Shown: one piece after another, positions 20,195 through 29,698 of the stretch
Layout of the letters: each line of letters starts with the position of its first letter
Position numbering within the stretch: the first letter of the stretch is position 1
Assembly: GCA_963837325.1 (NCBI GenBank)
Contig: CAWIMV010000001.1
Span: forward strand, 2,356,001 to 2,420,000
Length of the DNA: 64,000 nucleotides
Origin: CAVQKZ01 sp963837325
Lineage (GTDB): Bacteria; Actinomycetota; Actinomycetes; Mycobacteriales; Jatrophihabitantaceae
Direction of reading: 5' to 3'
Notes under the pieces: model-generated
What the model saw: only the letters and a program-made list of their open reading frames with translations
Databases searched by the model: none
What the model was told of the DNA's origin: nothing
Translations under genes and position numbers: made by a program

Positions 20195-21825
20195 TCCTCG
20201 TCGTCCTCGTCAAGTTCGTCGGGGTTGAGCGGCAGGGGTGAGGACGTCAGCGTATGTCCGGCCTGCCGCGGCAGGGTGAGACGGAACTGAGCCCCGCGAC
20301 CGCGTTCGCCCCACGCCTGCAGCCAGCCGTCGTGCAGCCGGGCATCCTCGAGGCTGATGGCCAGGCCCAACCCGGTTCCCCCCGTGAGCCGGCTGCGCGA
20401 CGGGTCGCCGCGCCAGAAGCGGTTGAACACCAGGCCGGGCTCGCCGGGGCGCAGCCCGACGCCGTGGTCGCGCACGGTGACGGCAACGGCGTGTTCGTCG
20501 TAGCCGATCGTGATCACGACCGGTTTCCCTTCGCCGTGGTCGAGAGCGTTGCCGAGCAGGTTGCGCAGGATTCGCTCGACACGCCGCACGTCCATCTCGG
20601 CGGTCACCGGCCGGGCGGGCTGGTGGACGACGATCTCGGTGCCGTGCCGTTCGGCCAGCACCTGATTGGCGTCGACCGTCAGCGCGACGACGTTGCCCAG
20701 GTCAGCCACCTCGGATTCCAGGTTCGCCACCCCGGCGTCGTAGCGCGAGATCTCCAACAGGTCGGCGAGGAGAGCTTCGAACCGGTCCAGCTCCGCTCGC
20801 AGCAGTTCGGCCGACCGGCTCAGCTCGGGCGGGAAGTCGCCGCGGTTGGCGTGCAGCAGTTCGGAGGCCATCCGGATCGTCGTCAGGGGCGTGCGCAGCT
20901 CGTGCGAGACGTCGCTGGTGAAGCGGCGTTGCAGCCGCGACAGTTCCTCGAGCCGGCGGATCTGACGCTGCAGGCTGCCGGCCATGTCGTTGAACGACTT
21001 GCCCAGCCGGGCCAGGTCGTCGGTGCCGCGGACCTTGATGCGCTGGGCCAGGTCGCCGGCCGCCAGCCGGCCCGCGGTCTCGGCCGCGACTCGCACCGGG
21101 CGCACGACCTGGCGGGTGACCAGCAACGCGATCGCGAGCACCAGCAGGACGAGGGCCAGACCGGAGAGGAGCACGGTGCGTTGGATGAGGGCGATCGTCT
21201 GCTGCTCTGCGGTGAGCGGGAACAGGTAGTACAGCTCGAACAGGCCGGTTCGCGCCTGCACCGGCTCGCCGACTATCAGTCCACGCACGGTCGCGTGCTT
21301 GCCGGCCGATTCCCGCACCGGGGCGTACTGCACGGCGAGGTTCAGGCCCTGGACCGCCCGGCGCAGCGAGGCCGGGATCTGAGCCGCACCCGTGGCTGCG
21401 CCGTTGCTCGCCGACGTCGACGCGATGACGATGCTGAACAACCCGGCGCTGCCGCCGCTCGCGGTCAGATCCGCGGTGATCTGGTCCTGGGCGTCGCTGA
21501 CGTCGGCGACCACGCCGGCGTCCTTCCCGGCCAGCACCGCCTGGGCCGACGCCAGCCCGACCTTCGCCTGGGTGATCGCCGCCTGCCGCTTGGCCCGCAG
21601 GATGCCACCGGTCACCTGGTCGGTGAGCAGGATGCCGATGATGAGCACGACCAGGCCGGTGACCACGACAGTCGTGGTGCCGACGCGAAGCTGCAGCGAG
21701 TGCCGCCAGGCGTTCAGCACACCCCGCCCGGCGCGCTGCGCCTGACCGGCGAGGCGATCACGGGCGTCGTGCCAGCGCTCGCGCGCGCGAGCTGACGCGC
21801 CGGTGGCGGTCGGAGCCTGGGTCAC
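20191..21825 (-). CDS. mtrB: Sensor histidine kinase MtrB
   Basis: A 544-residue membrane sensor kinase, partner of MtrA. Two membrane helices (about 38-60 and 218-240) flank an extracytoplasmic loop of about 155 residues. A HAMP domain (about 242-295), HisKA with the phosphoacceptor in SHELRTPL (about 320) and HATPase with NLLGNALDHG, DHGVGL and GTGLGLAI follow. The GTG start at 21825 overlaps the stop of mtrA (GTGA); longer in-frame starts inside mtrA are not credible. An acidic tail (DELDEDDEE) ends the protein. Confidence 0.97.
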   Translation of the reverse strand: MTQAPTATGASARARERWHDARDRLAGQAQRAGRGVLNAWRHSLQLRVGTTTVVVTGLVVLIIGILLTDQVTGGILRAKRQAAITQAKVGLASAQAVLAGKDAGVVADVSDAQDQITADLTASGGSAGLFSIVIASTSASNGAATGAAQIPASLRRAVQGLNLAVQYAPVRESAGKHATVRGLIVGEPVQARTGLFELYYLFPLTAEQQTIALIQRTVLLSGLALVLLVLAIALLVTRQVVRPVRVAAETAGRLAAGDLAQRIKVRGTDDLARLGKSFNDMAGSLQRQIRRLEELSRLQRRFTSDVSHELRTPLTTIRMASELLHANRGDFPPELSRSAELLRAELDRFEALLADLLEISRYDAGVANLESEVADLGNVVALTVDANQVLAERHGTEIVVHQPARPVTAEMDVRRVERILRNLLGNALDHGEGKPVVITIGYDEHAVAVTVRDHGVGLRPGEPGLVFNRFWRGDPSRSRLTGGTGLGLAISLEDARLHDGWLQAWGERGRGAQFRLTLPRQAGHTLTSSPLPLNPDELDEDDEE

Positions 21826-22517
21826 GGAGGCCCGGCTTTGTACCCGACCCCCCGGACGGTGAGCACCACCTCTGGCCGCTCGGGGTCGCGCTCGACCTTG
21901 GACCGCAGTCGCTGCACGTGCACGTTGACCAGTCGGGTGTCCGCGGCATGCCGGTAGCCCCACACCTGCTCGAGCAGCACTTCACGGGTGAACACCTGCC
22001 GCGGCTTACGGGCGAGCGCGACCAGCAGGTCGAATTCGAGCGGGGTCAGCGGCACGTGCTCGCCGTCGCGGGTCACCTGATGAGCCGGGACGTCGATATG
22101 GACGGCGGAATCGGGCGGCCCGATGGTCAGCGCTTCACTGGCGATGTCCTCGTGCTGGCGCAGCCGGGCCCGCATGCGGGCCACGAGCTCCTTGGGCTTG
22201 AACGGTTTGACGACGTAATCGTCGGCGCCGGACTCCAAGCCGAGGACGATGTCCACCGTGTCGCTCTTGGCCGTCAGCATGATGATCGGGGTGCCGCTCT
22301 CGGCCCGGATTGCTCGGCAGACGTCGATGCCGGACAGCCCGGGCAGCATCAGATCGAGCAGCACTACGTCCGGTTTGGACTCGCGGAACGCCTGCAGGGC
22401 CCGGCTACCGTCGGCGACGAAGGCTGGGTCGAAGCCGTCGGTACGCAGCACGATCCCCAGCATTTCGGCAAGGGCGGAGTCGTCGTCGACCACGAGCACG
22501 CGAGGTTTCACGCCCAT
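21822..22517 (-). CDS. mtrA: Response regulator MtrA
   Basis: A 231-residue OmpR/PhoB-type regulator. The receiver domain (about 1-115) has the acidic pocket in VVDDDSALAEM, the phosphoacceptor Asp in VVLLDLMLPG (about 53) and the conserved Lys in VVKPFKPKEL. The DNA-binding winged helix (about 130-228) ends with the usual VRGVGYK. MtrA controls division, cell-wall and replication-related genes in actinobacteria. The ATG at 22517 has GAGGT eight bases upstream, which fixes the start against the longer frame. It is the first gene of mtrA-mtrB-lpqB. Confidence 0.98.
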   Translation of the reverse strand: MGVKPRVLVVDDDSALAEMLGIVLRTDGFDPAFVADGSRALQAFRESKPDVVLLDLMLPGLSGIDVCRAIRAESGTPIIMLTAKSDTVDIVLGLESGADDYVVKPFKPKELVARMRARLRQHEDIASEALTIGPPDSAVHIDVPAHQVTRDGEHVPLTPLEFDLLVALARKPRQVFTREVLLEQVWGYRHAADTRLVNVHVQRLRSKVERDPERPEVVLTVRGVGYKAGPP

Positions 22518-22593
22518 ATCGTGACACCTCACGGGCAAGAGGCGGCGATCCGCCGCAGCTAGGGTGTGTCCGACGACCAACGGGAGGGGCGGC

Positions 22594-23571
22594 GTGGCGC
22601 AGCCACCGTACGGCTACAACCCGGCTCCGGACCCGTACTACGCCGCGCTCGCCCCGCAGCCGGGCTGTATCCCGCTGCGCCCGCTCGCGGTCAGCGACAT
22701 CCTCGACGGCACGTTCAAGGTCATCCGCCGCAACCCGCGCGTGACGCTGGGGCTCTCGGCGATCGTCGCGGTCATCCAGGTCATCTGCACGGCCGGGTTC
22801 CAGGTCATCGCCTTCCGCCAGCTCAGTGAGGTGCGGCTGAATGACACCGCCAACGCCGACGACCCCTCGGCGAACCTGGCTCCGCTGCTCACCCAGCTCA
22901 CGGCGCTGTTCAGCGTGCTGGTCATCGGCGCGGTGTTGGGCGCCGTACTCACCGGGATGCTCACCCTCGTCGTGACCCAGGACGTGCTCGGCGTGCAATT
23001 GAGCGGGGGCGAGGTCTGGCGTCGAGTCCGGGGGCGGATGTGGCCACTCATCGGCCTGTCGTTGCTGACGACGCTGTTGGAGGACCTCGGCTTGATCCCG
23101 TGCCTGGTGCTCGGCGTGTGGCTGTGGGGCATCTGGGCCGTGGCCGTACCCGCATTCGTCGTAGAGGCGACGACCGTCCGCGGCGCGATGCGGCGCTCGC
23201 GTCAACTGGTCTCGGGGACGTTCTGGCGGGTGTGGGGGATCCGCGCGCTCGGTGCCCTCCTCGTCGCCATCGTCGGGTCCCTCGTCGGGCTGCCGTTCAC
23301 GCTGCTCGGCCTGGCGCTGAGCGGCGGCGGCCTCGACGCGTTGACCGGCCAGGCCGGAAGCCTGCCCGCCGCCTATCTCGTACTGACCTCGATCGGCTCC
23401 GTCGTGACCGTGACGTTCACCGCGCCGGTACGAGCCGGCATCGATGCGTTGCTGTACGTGGACCTCCGCATGCGCAAGGAGGGGATGGACATCGCGCTGC
23501 AGCAGGCCGCCAGCCAGCGCGCCGGCGCACCCCGCACTACCCGGCAGCCACCGACGGGCACGGCGTTCTAG
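22594..23571 (+). CDS. Glycerophosphoryl diester phosphodiesterase membrane-domain-like protein
   Basis: A 325-residue integral membrane protein. A short Pro/Tyr-rich N-terminus (QPPYGYNPAPDPYY) precedes the conserved LRPLAVSDILDGTFKVIRRNPR and about six hydrophobic helices (near 55-75, 100-135, 150-185, 210-240, 265-290). This is the membrane-domain family often found beside DUF4129 genes. There is no catalytic phosphodiesterase domain. The start GTG at 22594 follows GGGAGGGG closely, which decides against 22564. It is the first gene of a run into the MoxR/DUF58 island and is divergent from mtrA. Confidence 0.82.
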   Translation: MAQPPYGYNPAPDPYYAALAPQPGCIPLRPLAVSDILDGTFKVIRRNPRVTLGLSAIVAVIQVICTAGFQVIAFRQLSEVRLNDTANADDPSANLAPLLTQLTALFSVLVIGAVLGAVLTGMLTLVVTQDVLGVQLSGGEVWRRVRGRMWPLIGLSLLTTLLEDLGLIPCLVLGVWLWGIWAVAVPAFVVEATTVRGAMRRSRQLVSGTFWRVWGIRALGALLVAIVGSLVGLPFTLLGLALSGGGLDALTGQAGSLPAAYLVLTSIGSVVTVTFTAPVRAGIDALLYVDLRMRKEGMDIALQQAASQRAGAPRTTRQPPTGTAF

Positions 23572-23574
23572 CAC

Positions 23575-24228
23575 ATGGGTGTCGTTCTCGGCCTGGTACT
23601 CGACCCGGTAGGCGGCTCGGCCGCGCAGCACGCGGCCGAGCAGGAACTGCGCAAGGTGCAGTACCACCGCGACGACCCGTCCGTGCTGGCCCGCGCGCTG
23701 CACTGGCTGGCTGAACGGCTGCAGTGGCTGTTCAGCGGCTCACCCGGTGGGCATACCGCTCTGGTCGTGCTCATCCTCCTGCTCGCCGGGATCATCTTCG
23801 CGGTGGTGCGCGCCGGCGTGCCGGCGCGCTCGCTACGGCGCATCCGGTCCGAGGACGACGACCCGTTGCGATCGCGTGGTGCTCGCGACCACCGCCGGCT
23901 GGCCGGTGAACTCGCGGCCGCAGGGCGGCGGGCCGAGGCGATGCGCGAGTGGCTGCGGGCGGCGGTGCAGACGATCGAAGACCGCGGCGTGCTCGCCCCG
24001 CAACCTGGCCGCACCGGCGCTGCGACGGCCCGTGAAGCCGGTCCGGTACTGCCCGCCGCGGCCGACGCCCTGCGGGAAGCGATGGCTGCGTTCGACGAGG
24101 TGTGGTTCGGCGGGCGCCCGGCCGCCGCCGCCGACGTTGCCGCGGCGCGGACTGCCGCCGACGCGGTGCTCGCGGCCCGAATCGAGTCCGGGTTCGCCCC
24201 GGTCGGCCAGTACGCGCTGCCGTGGTGA
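23575..24228 (+). CDS. DUF4129-domain protein
   Basis: A 217-residue protein. One membrane helix (about 58-80) separates a short N-terminal part (with AEQELRKVQYHRDDPSVLARAL) from a C-terminal cytoplasmic DUF4129 domain (about 105-200, RRLAGELAAAGRRAEAMREWLRA). DUF4129 also occurs as the C-terminal domain of transglutaminase-like membrane proteins. It begins three bases after the preceding stop and ends in a GTGA overlap with the DUF4350 gene. No enzymatic motif is visible. Confidence 0.85.
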   Translation: MGVVLGLVLDPVGGSAAQHAAEQELRKVQYHRDDPSVLARALHWLAERLQWLFSGSPGGHTALVVLILLLAGIIFAVVRAGVPARSLRRIRSEDDDPLRSRGARDHRRLAGELAAAGRRAEAMREWLRAAVQTIEDRGVLAPQPGRTGAATAREAGPVLPAAADALREAMAAFDEVWFGGRPAAAADVAAARTAADAVLAARIESGFAPVGQYALPW

Positions 24229-25388
24229 CGACCGCGGCGCGGCCCGACACTCCCGCCCGGGCCGGCGAGCTGGTGCGGCCGACGTGGCGGCGAGCGCGGC
24301 TGTGGCTGGCCGTTGCCCTCGTCGTGATCGTCGCCGGGCTGGTGGTCGCCGCCCTGTCGGCTCGGCCCGGCCGTCCGCTCGACCCCACGTCGGCGCGCAA
24401 GAACGGCAGCAAGGCATTGGCGGTGCTGCTCGCCGAGCGGGGCACGCATGTCGCCAGGACGACGAAGCTGAGCACCGCGACGCAAGCTGCCGCCGCCGCC
24501 GCCCCCGACACGATCCTCGTCGCATCACCGGGTTCGTACTCCAGCGCCCAACTCGCCCGGCTCGCGCGCGCACCGGGACGGCTCGTGCTGGCCGGCCCGT
24601 CCGCCGCGACGCTCGCCGCGGTGACGTCGGAAGTCGTGGCCGTCGGCGTGACGAATGGGTCCACCCGCCCCGGCTGCGCTGCGCCCGGCGCGCGCGCCGC
24701 AGGCCGGGTCGAGCTGCCCCCGTCGCGGACCTACCGCACCACTTCCGGCACTGCGTGCTTCGACGGCGCAGTGGTCATCGCGCCGCGGCTGGTCGTGCTC
24801 GGCTCGGCCGACCTACTGCGCAACGACACCCTGGCCGACGACGGGGTGGCCGCGCTGGACCTGAACGCGATATCCGACGACGGTTCGGCGCGGCACGTCG
24901 TGTGGCTGTTGCCAAGTACCGAGGCCACCGGGCGGGGTGCGCCGAGCGTCTGGGAGCTGTTCCCGGCCGGCGCGCATCGCGCATTCGGTTGGCTGGTCGT
25001 GGTCGGGCTGCTGCTCCTGCTCTGGCAGGGGCGGCGCCTGGGCCCGGCAATCACCGAGCCGCTGCCGGTCGTCGTGCGGGCCGCCGAAGTGGTCGAGGGC
25101 CATGGCCGGCTGTACCGGCGCGCCGGAGCCCGCGACCGCGCTGCGGCGGCGCTGCGGGCGGCGACGACGGCCCGGCTGGGCGCGCACGCCGGGCTGAATC
25201 GGGGCTCCGTCGAACAAGTCGCGCGAGCGGTCGCGGCCGCCACCGGGCGGTCCGCGCCCGACGTCGTGCAGCTGCTCGCCGGCCCGGCTCCGGCCGACGA
25301 CGACGCGCTGTTGCGGCTGGCAGTGGCGCTCGACGAACTGGAGGCGGCGGCCGGCGTGCCGCCCCGAACGAAGGGATCGCATCCGTGA
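24225..25388 (+). CDS. DUF4350-domain membrane protein
   Basis: A 387-residue protein with two membrane helices (about 23-43 and 245-265) flanking an outward DUF4350 domain that begins with SARKNGSKALAVLLAERG. The C-terminal cytoplasmic part (about 270-385) is alanine/arginine-rich and helical. The start is GTG in a GTGA overlap with DUF4129; the end is a GTGA overlap with moxR. The orthologous gene in M. tuberculosis is, as I recall, Rv3691, next to moxR2. Function unknown; it is presumably a membrane partner of the MoxR ATPase. Confidence 0.87.
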   Translation: MTTAARPDTPARAGELVRPTWRRARLWLAVALVVIVAGLVVAALSARPGRPLDPTSARKNGSKALAVLLAERGTHVARTTKLSTATQAAAAAAPDTILVASPGSYSSAQLARLARAPGRLVLAGPSAATLAAVTSEVVAVGVTNGSTRPGCAAPGARAAGRVELPPSRTYRTTSGTACFDGAVVIAPRLVVLGSADLLRNDTLADDGVAALDLNAISDDGSARHVVWLLPSTEATGRGAPSVWELFPAGAHRAFGWLVVVGLLLLLWQGRRLGPAITEPLPVVVRAAEVVEGHGRLYRRAGARDRAAAALRAATTARLGAHAGLNRGSVEQVARAVAAATGRSAPDVVQLLAGPAPADDDALLRLAVALDELEAAAGVPPRTKGSHP

Positions 25389-26347
25389 CTCAGGCCAAAG
25401 ATGCCGGCCGCGAAGGGCTGCACCGGTTGCGCACCGAGGTGGGCAAGGCGGTCGTCGGTCAGGATCCTGCCGTCACCGGCGTGCTCATCGGCCTGTTGTG
25501 CCGCGGCCACGTCCTCGTCGAGGGCGTTCCCGGCGTGGCCAAGACGCTGTTGGTCCGGGCACTCGCGGCGGCGCTCGAGCTGCGGACCACCCGCATTCAG
25601 TTCACCGCGGACCTGATGCCGGGCGATGTCACCGGCTCGCTGATCTATGACCCGTCGACCGGGCGCTTCGAGTTCCGGGAGGGCCCGGTCTTCACCAATC
25701 TCCTGCTCGCCGACGAGATCAACCGGACTCCGCCCAAGACCCAGTCCGCGCTGTTGGAGGCGATGGAGGAGCGCCAGGTCTCCGTAGACGGTACGCCGCG
25801 GCCGCTACCGGATCCGTTCTGCGTCATCGCGACCCAGAACCCGGTGGAGTACGAGGGCACCTATCCGTTGCCCGAGGCCCAGCTCGACCGGTTCCTGGTC
25901 AAGGTGACGATGCCGCTGCCGGACCGCGACACCGAACTGCGCATCCTGGCCGCGCATGCCGCCGGCTTCGACCCGCGCGACCTGACCGCCGCCGGGGTGA
26001 GCGCCGTGACCTCGGCCGCCGACCTGGCCGCCGCGGCCGGTGCGGTGCGGGCGGTACGCATCGATCCGGCCGTGCTCGGCTACATCGTGGAGCTCGTGCG
26101 GGCGACCCGGGCCGCGCCGTCGGCGGCGCTGGGCGTCTCGCCGCGCGGGGCCACCGCGCTGCTGGCCACGTCCCGAGCCTGGGCCTGGCTATCCGGACGC
26201 GAGTTCGTCACGCCCGACGACGTGCAGGCCCTGGCCCGGCCGACGTTCCGGCACCGCATCCAACTGCGGCCCGAGGCTGAACTCGAAGGCATGACAGTGG
26301 ACGCGTTGCTCGAGTCCGTGCTGTCCGCCGTCCCCGTGCCGCGGTGA
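25385..26347 (+). CDS. MoxR-family AAA+ ATPase
   Basis: A 320-residue AAA+ ATPase. Walker A is GVPGVAKT (about 42-49), Walker B LLLADEINRTPPK (about 109), sensor 1 IATQNPVEYEGTYPLPEAQLDR is followed by the usual R finger, and the C-terminal lid carries SPRGATALL. MoxR proteins act as chaperone-like ATPases that activate metalloenzymes or VWA-domain partners; the partner here should be the DUF58 protein downstream. The GTG start overlaps the DUF4350 stop. Confidence 0.95.
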   Translation: MTQAKDAGREGLHRLRTEVGKAVVGQDPAVTGVLIGLLCRGHVLVEGVPGVAKTLLVRALAAALELRTTRIQFTADLMPGDVTGSLIYDPSTGRFEFREGPVFTNLLLADEINRTPPKTQSALLEAMEERQVSVDGTPRPLPDPFCVIATQNPVEYEGTYPLPEAQLDRFLVKVTMPLPDRDTELRILAAHAAGFDPRDLTAAGVSAVTSAADLAAAAGAVRAVRIDPAVLGYIVELVRATRAAPSAALGVSPRGATALLATSRAWAWLSGREFVTPDDVQALARPTFRHRIQLRPEAELEGMTVDALLESVLSAVPVPR

Positions 26348-26351
26348 TGCA

Positions 26352-27635
26352 ATGGCGCTGAGCGGCCGGCTCGTCGCGCTGGCGGCGGTGGGACTGCTGC
26401 TGGCGGCCTGGTCGGCCTCCGCGGTGCTCGTGTTCGCGGTCCTGCTGGCCGGTGCGGTGGTGACAGATCTCCTCCTCGCGGCCCGGATCGCCGATCTGCG
26501 GCTGATCCGTGCGGCGAGCGCTTCGGTCCGCCTCGGTGAGCCGGGTGAGACGGTGCTGCACGTCCACAACACCGGCCGCCGGCGGCTGCGCGCACTTATC
26601 CGCGACGCATGGGTGCCCTCGGCCGGAGCCCAGCCGCCGCGCCAAGCACTGGACGTCGAAGCGCAGGCGCGGCGGCCGGTCGTGACTTCGCTGCACCCGA
26701 CCCGACGCGGGCACCGCGGCACCGCCGGCGTCACGATCCGGTCGTACGGACCGCTGGGCCTCGCTGGGCGGCAGCGGCGGGTCGAGGTCGCGGGTTCGCT
26801 GGCCGTGCTCCCGGCGTTCGGCTCTCGGCGCTTCCTGCCGGAGAAGCTGTCGCGGCTACGGCAGATCGACGGCGCCGTGCTGATGCGCCAGCGCGGGCAG
26901 GGCAGCGAGTTCGACTCGCTGCGCACCTACGTGTTCGGTGACGACGTGCGCGCGATCGACTGGCGGGCGACCGCGCGGTCGCGTGACGTGGTCGTGCGCA
27001 CCTGGCGCCCGGAACGTGATCGGCACATCGTGCTCGCCGTCGACACCGGCCGCACCTCGGCCGCGCGATTGGGCGACGAGCCCCGGCTCGACGCGGCGCT
27101 GGACGCGTGTCTGTTGCTCGGCGCGGTAGCGTCCCGCGCCGGCGACCGGGTCGCGCTGGTCGCGGCCGACACCACCGTCCGGGCCCGGCTCGGTCCCGCC
27201 ACCGGGCGCGACGTGCTGCCCAAGCTCGTCACCGCGTTGACCCCGCTAGAGCCGGCGCTGGTCGAGACCGACCCGCAACTGCTCGCGGCCGAGGTGCTGC
27301 GTCAGGTGTCCAAGCGCTCCCTGATCGTGCTGTTCAGCGCGCTGGATACCGCGGCCGATACCGGCCTGTTGCCGGCCGCGCGACTGCTCGCGGCGCGCCA
27401 CGAACTCGTCGTCGCATCGGTGTCCGACCCGTCCGTCGCTGCCCTGGCCGCCGCACGGGCGGATTCGGCTGACGTGTACACCGCCGCGGCGGCTGAGCTC
27501 GCCGCCGCCGCACGTTCCGCCGTCACCGAGCGGCTGGGCAAGCTCGGTGCCCACGTGGTCGACGCGCCCGCCGACGTCTTCGCCTCGAAGGTGACCGATG
27601 CCTACCTAGACCTCAAAGCCGCCGGGCGGTTGTAG
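26352..27635 (+). CDS. DUF58 / VWA-like protein
   Basis: A 427-residue protein with an N-terminal pair of membrane helices (about 5-45), a beta-rich segment and the DUF58 signature GSEFDSLRTYVFGDDVRAIDWRA, here at about 181-205. A von Willebrand A-like fold follows, whose metal site may be formed by LAVDTGRTSA. It starts four bases after moxR. MoxR-DUF58 pairs are conserved widely and thought to work as an ATPase plus VWA adaptor (known of the family). The gene ends 29 bases from the convergent SpoIIM gene. Confidence 0.93.
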   Translation: MALSGRLVALAAVGLLLAAWSASAVLVFAVLLAGAVVTDLLLAARIADLRLIRAASASVRLGEPGETVLHVHNTGRRRLRALIRDAWVPSAGAQPPRQALDVEAQARRPVVTSLHPTRRGHRGTAGVTIRSYGPLGLAGRQRRVEVAGSLAVLPAFGSRRFLPEKLSRLRQIDGAVLMRQRGQGSEFDSLRTYVFGDDVRAIDWRATARSRDVVVRTWRPERDRHIVLAVDTGRTSAARLGDEPRLDAALDACLLLGAVASRAGDRVALVAADTTVRARLGPATGRDVLPKLVTALTPLEPALVETDPQLLAAEVLRQVSKRSLIVLFSALDTAADTGLLPAARLLAARHELVVASVSDPSVAALAAARADSADVYTAAAAELAAAARSAVTERLGKLGAHVVDAPADVFASKVTDAYLDLKAAGRL

Positions 27636-27664
27636 CCAAACCACGGCACGACGCCAACGGCGGA

Positions 27665-28657
27665 TCAAACCGGGAGGACGTCCTCGCGCTCCTCGGGGAT
27701 GAGGTCGCCGGTCGCGCCGGCTCGTACGCCGCGCCGGCCCAGCACGAGCACGTACGTCAAGAACCCGACTTCGGCCAGCGCGCCGATGCCGATGCGGGCG
27801 GCGGTCGGCAGGCCGGAGGGCGTCACGAACGCCTCGAGCACGCCGGACACCAGCAGCACACCGGCCAGCCCGAGCGCGACGACCGCGGCCACCCGTCCGG
27901 CTTCGGCCAACGCCCGGGCCCGTGGCCGCGGTCCGGGCGCCACCCAGGCCCATCCGGTGCGCAGCCCGATCCCGCCGGCCACGAACACTGCACTGAGTTC
28001 GAGCAGGCCGTGCGGGAGGATCAGCCCGAAGAAGACATTCGCCTTGCCCGCCCCGAGCATCGCCCCGCCCACCACGCCGAGGTTCACCGCGTTCGACCAG
28101 AGCAGGTACAGCGTCCCGACCAGGGTGACGCCGAGGAACAGGGCCATGGCCGCCACGAGCGCGTTGTTCGTCCAGACCTGGGCCGCGAACGAACGGGCGG
28201 GGTGGGCGGAGTAGTAGTCGCGGAAGTCGTGGTCGACCAACTGGCGGATTTCATCCGACGACAGCAGCCGATTGATGCGGTCCGGGTGGGCGCGCAACCA
28301 CAGCATCATCGCGGCCGCGACGGCGATGTTGGCCGCTGCCGTCCCGACCGACCAGCGCCAGGTCCGGTACACCGCGACCGGGAAGTCGACCGTGACGCCC
28401 CGCGCAAGCGCGGCCCAGCCCGACGCCCGGCTCCCGCCCACCGTTGCGGCCCGGGCTCGGCTGAGCAGCCCGGACAGCCGGCCGGCCAGCATCGGATCCG
28501 GGGCTCGCGACTGGACGAGGGCCAGGTGGGTCGCCGCCCGCTTGTAGAGGACGACCAGTTCGTCCGCCTCGGCTCCGTCGAGCCGGCGTCGGCGCGAGAG
28601 CGTCTCGAGACGCGCCCACTCCGCGCTGTGACTGGCGATGAAGGAGTCGAGGTCCAC
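27665..28657 (-). CDS. Stage II sporulation protein M-family membrane protein
   Basis: A 330-residue SpoIIM-family protein. The N-terminal soluble helical part (about 1-90, HSAEWARLETLSRRRR) precedes about six membrane helices. Conserved segments NNALVAAMALFLG and LPHGLLELSAVFVAGGIGLR match the family. In Bacillus SpoIIM belongs to the peptidoglycan-remodelling complex during engulfment; in non-sporulating actinobacteria the role is unknown. It is divergent from the RDD gene with only 26 bases between starts. Confidence 0.92.
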   Translation of the reverse strand: MDLDSFIASHSAEWARLETLSRRRRLDGAEADELVVLYKRAATHLALVQSRAPDPMLAGRLSGLLSRARAATVGGSRASGWAALARGVTVDFPVAVYRTWRWSVGTAAANIAVAAAMMLWLRAHPDRINRLLSSDEIRQLVDHDFRDYYSAHPARSFAAQVWTNNALVAAMALFLGVTLVGTLYLLWSNAVNLGVVGGAMLGAGKANVFFGLILPHGLLELSAVFVAGGIGLRTGWAWVAPGPRPRARALAEAGRVAAVVALGLAGVLLVSGVLEAFVTPSGLPTAARIGIGALAEVGFLTYVLVLGRRGVRAGATGDLIPEEREDVLPV

Positions 28658-28683
28658 GGTGCAGCGCAGTCTATGGTGCGGCC

Positions 28684-29619
28684 ATGGAGGAACGGCTCGT
28701 TTCCGGCGAGGGGGTCGCCTACGAACTGAACCATGCCGGGATCGGGTCGCGCACGGTCGCGGCCCTGATCGATCTGATGGTCCAGTTCCTTTTGCTGGTG
28801 GTCCTTTTAGCCACCTATGCCGGGATCGGCAGCGACTCCGCGGCGGCGACCGCGATCAGCATCGTCACCGTCGTCCTGGTGCTCGCCGGCTACCCGATCA
28901 TCCTGGAGTGGCTGACCCGCGGGCGCACGCTCGGCAAACTCTGGATGGGGCTGCGGGTCGTGCGCGACGACGGTGGACCGATCGGCTTCCGGCAGGCGCT
29001 GGTCCGCGGACTGGCGGGTCTGATCCTGGAGAAGCCCGGGTTGCTCGCGCCGTTCACCACCGTCGTCGGTTTCGCGACCATCCTGTTCAGCTCGGCCCAG
29101 AAGCGGCTCGGCGACATGCTGGCCGGCACGTTCGTGGTCAACGAGCGGGCGGGCTCACGGCGCTCGATCGTCGCCAACGACTTCTATGTGCCCTACGGAC
29201 TGCAGCCGTGGGCGGCCGCGCTCGATCTGAGCCGGCTCGACGACCAGCTGGCCCTGGCCGTGCGGCAGTTCGTGCTGCGCGCGCCTCAGCTGACCCAGGC
29301 GGCCCAGCTCGCTCTCGGGGAGCAATTCCGGGGACGGTTGCTCGCCGTGATCGCTCCGGCGCCGCCCGTGGGGACGCCGACGCCACTCCTGCTCACCGCG
29401 GTCCTGGCCGAGCGCCGCCGCCGGGCGGAGGCGTCGAACGCGGCCCTGGCGCAGGGCGGCCACTGGCAGGGCCGGGGGCCGGTCTCCGCGCCGGGCGCCG
29501 CGCCCAGCTCCGCGCACAGCTCCGCGCCGGGCGCCCCGCCGCTACCGGCCAGACCGTCGGCCGTTCCGACACCGGCGCCCGTGCCGCACCCCGAGTCGCC
29601 GTTCGCGCCGCCCAGCTGA
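28684..29619 (+). CDS. RDD-family membrane protein
   Basis: A 311-residue protein with the RDD membrane domain (about 10-150): SRTVAALIDLMVQ holds the Arg and Asp pair, and a later LGKLWMGLRVV and KRLGDMLAGTFVVN follow. The C-terminal tail after about 250 is proline/alanine/serine-rich and probably disordered. It completes the island DUF4129-DUF4350-MoxR-DUF58-SpoIIM-RDD, the same set I recall at Rv3691-Rv3695 of M. tuberculosis. RDD proteins may be transporters; none here has a known substrate. Confidence 0.9.
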   Translation: MEERLVSGEGVAYELNHAGIGSRTVAALIDLMVQFLLLVVLLATYAGIGSDSAAATAISIVTVVLVLAGYPIILEWLTRGRTLGKLWMGLRVVRDDGGPIGFRQALVRGLAGLILEKPGLLAPFTTVVGFATILFSSAQKRLGDMLAGTFVVNERAGSRRSIVANDFYVPYGLQPWAAALDLSRLDDQLALAVRQFVLRAPQLTQAAQLALGEQFRGRLLAVIAPAPPVGTPTPLLLTAVLAERRRRAEASNAALAQGGHWQGRGPVSAPGAAPSSAHSSAPGAPPLPARPSAVPTPAPVPHPESPFAPPS

Positions 29620-29698
29620 ATGATCATCAGGCGTTCCGGTCTTAACGGATAACTGGTACAAAGGGTCAAATCTGTTGCGCCCCAACCCGGAGGCTGCC

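Noticed and set aside
21826..21963. Longer MtrB starting inside mtrA
   Set aside because: The GTGA overlap at 21825 gives the usual coupled start; the extension is Arg/Gly-rich and unrelated to the family.
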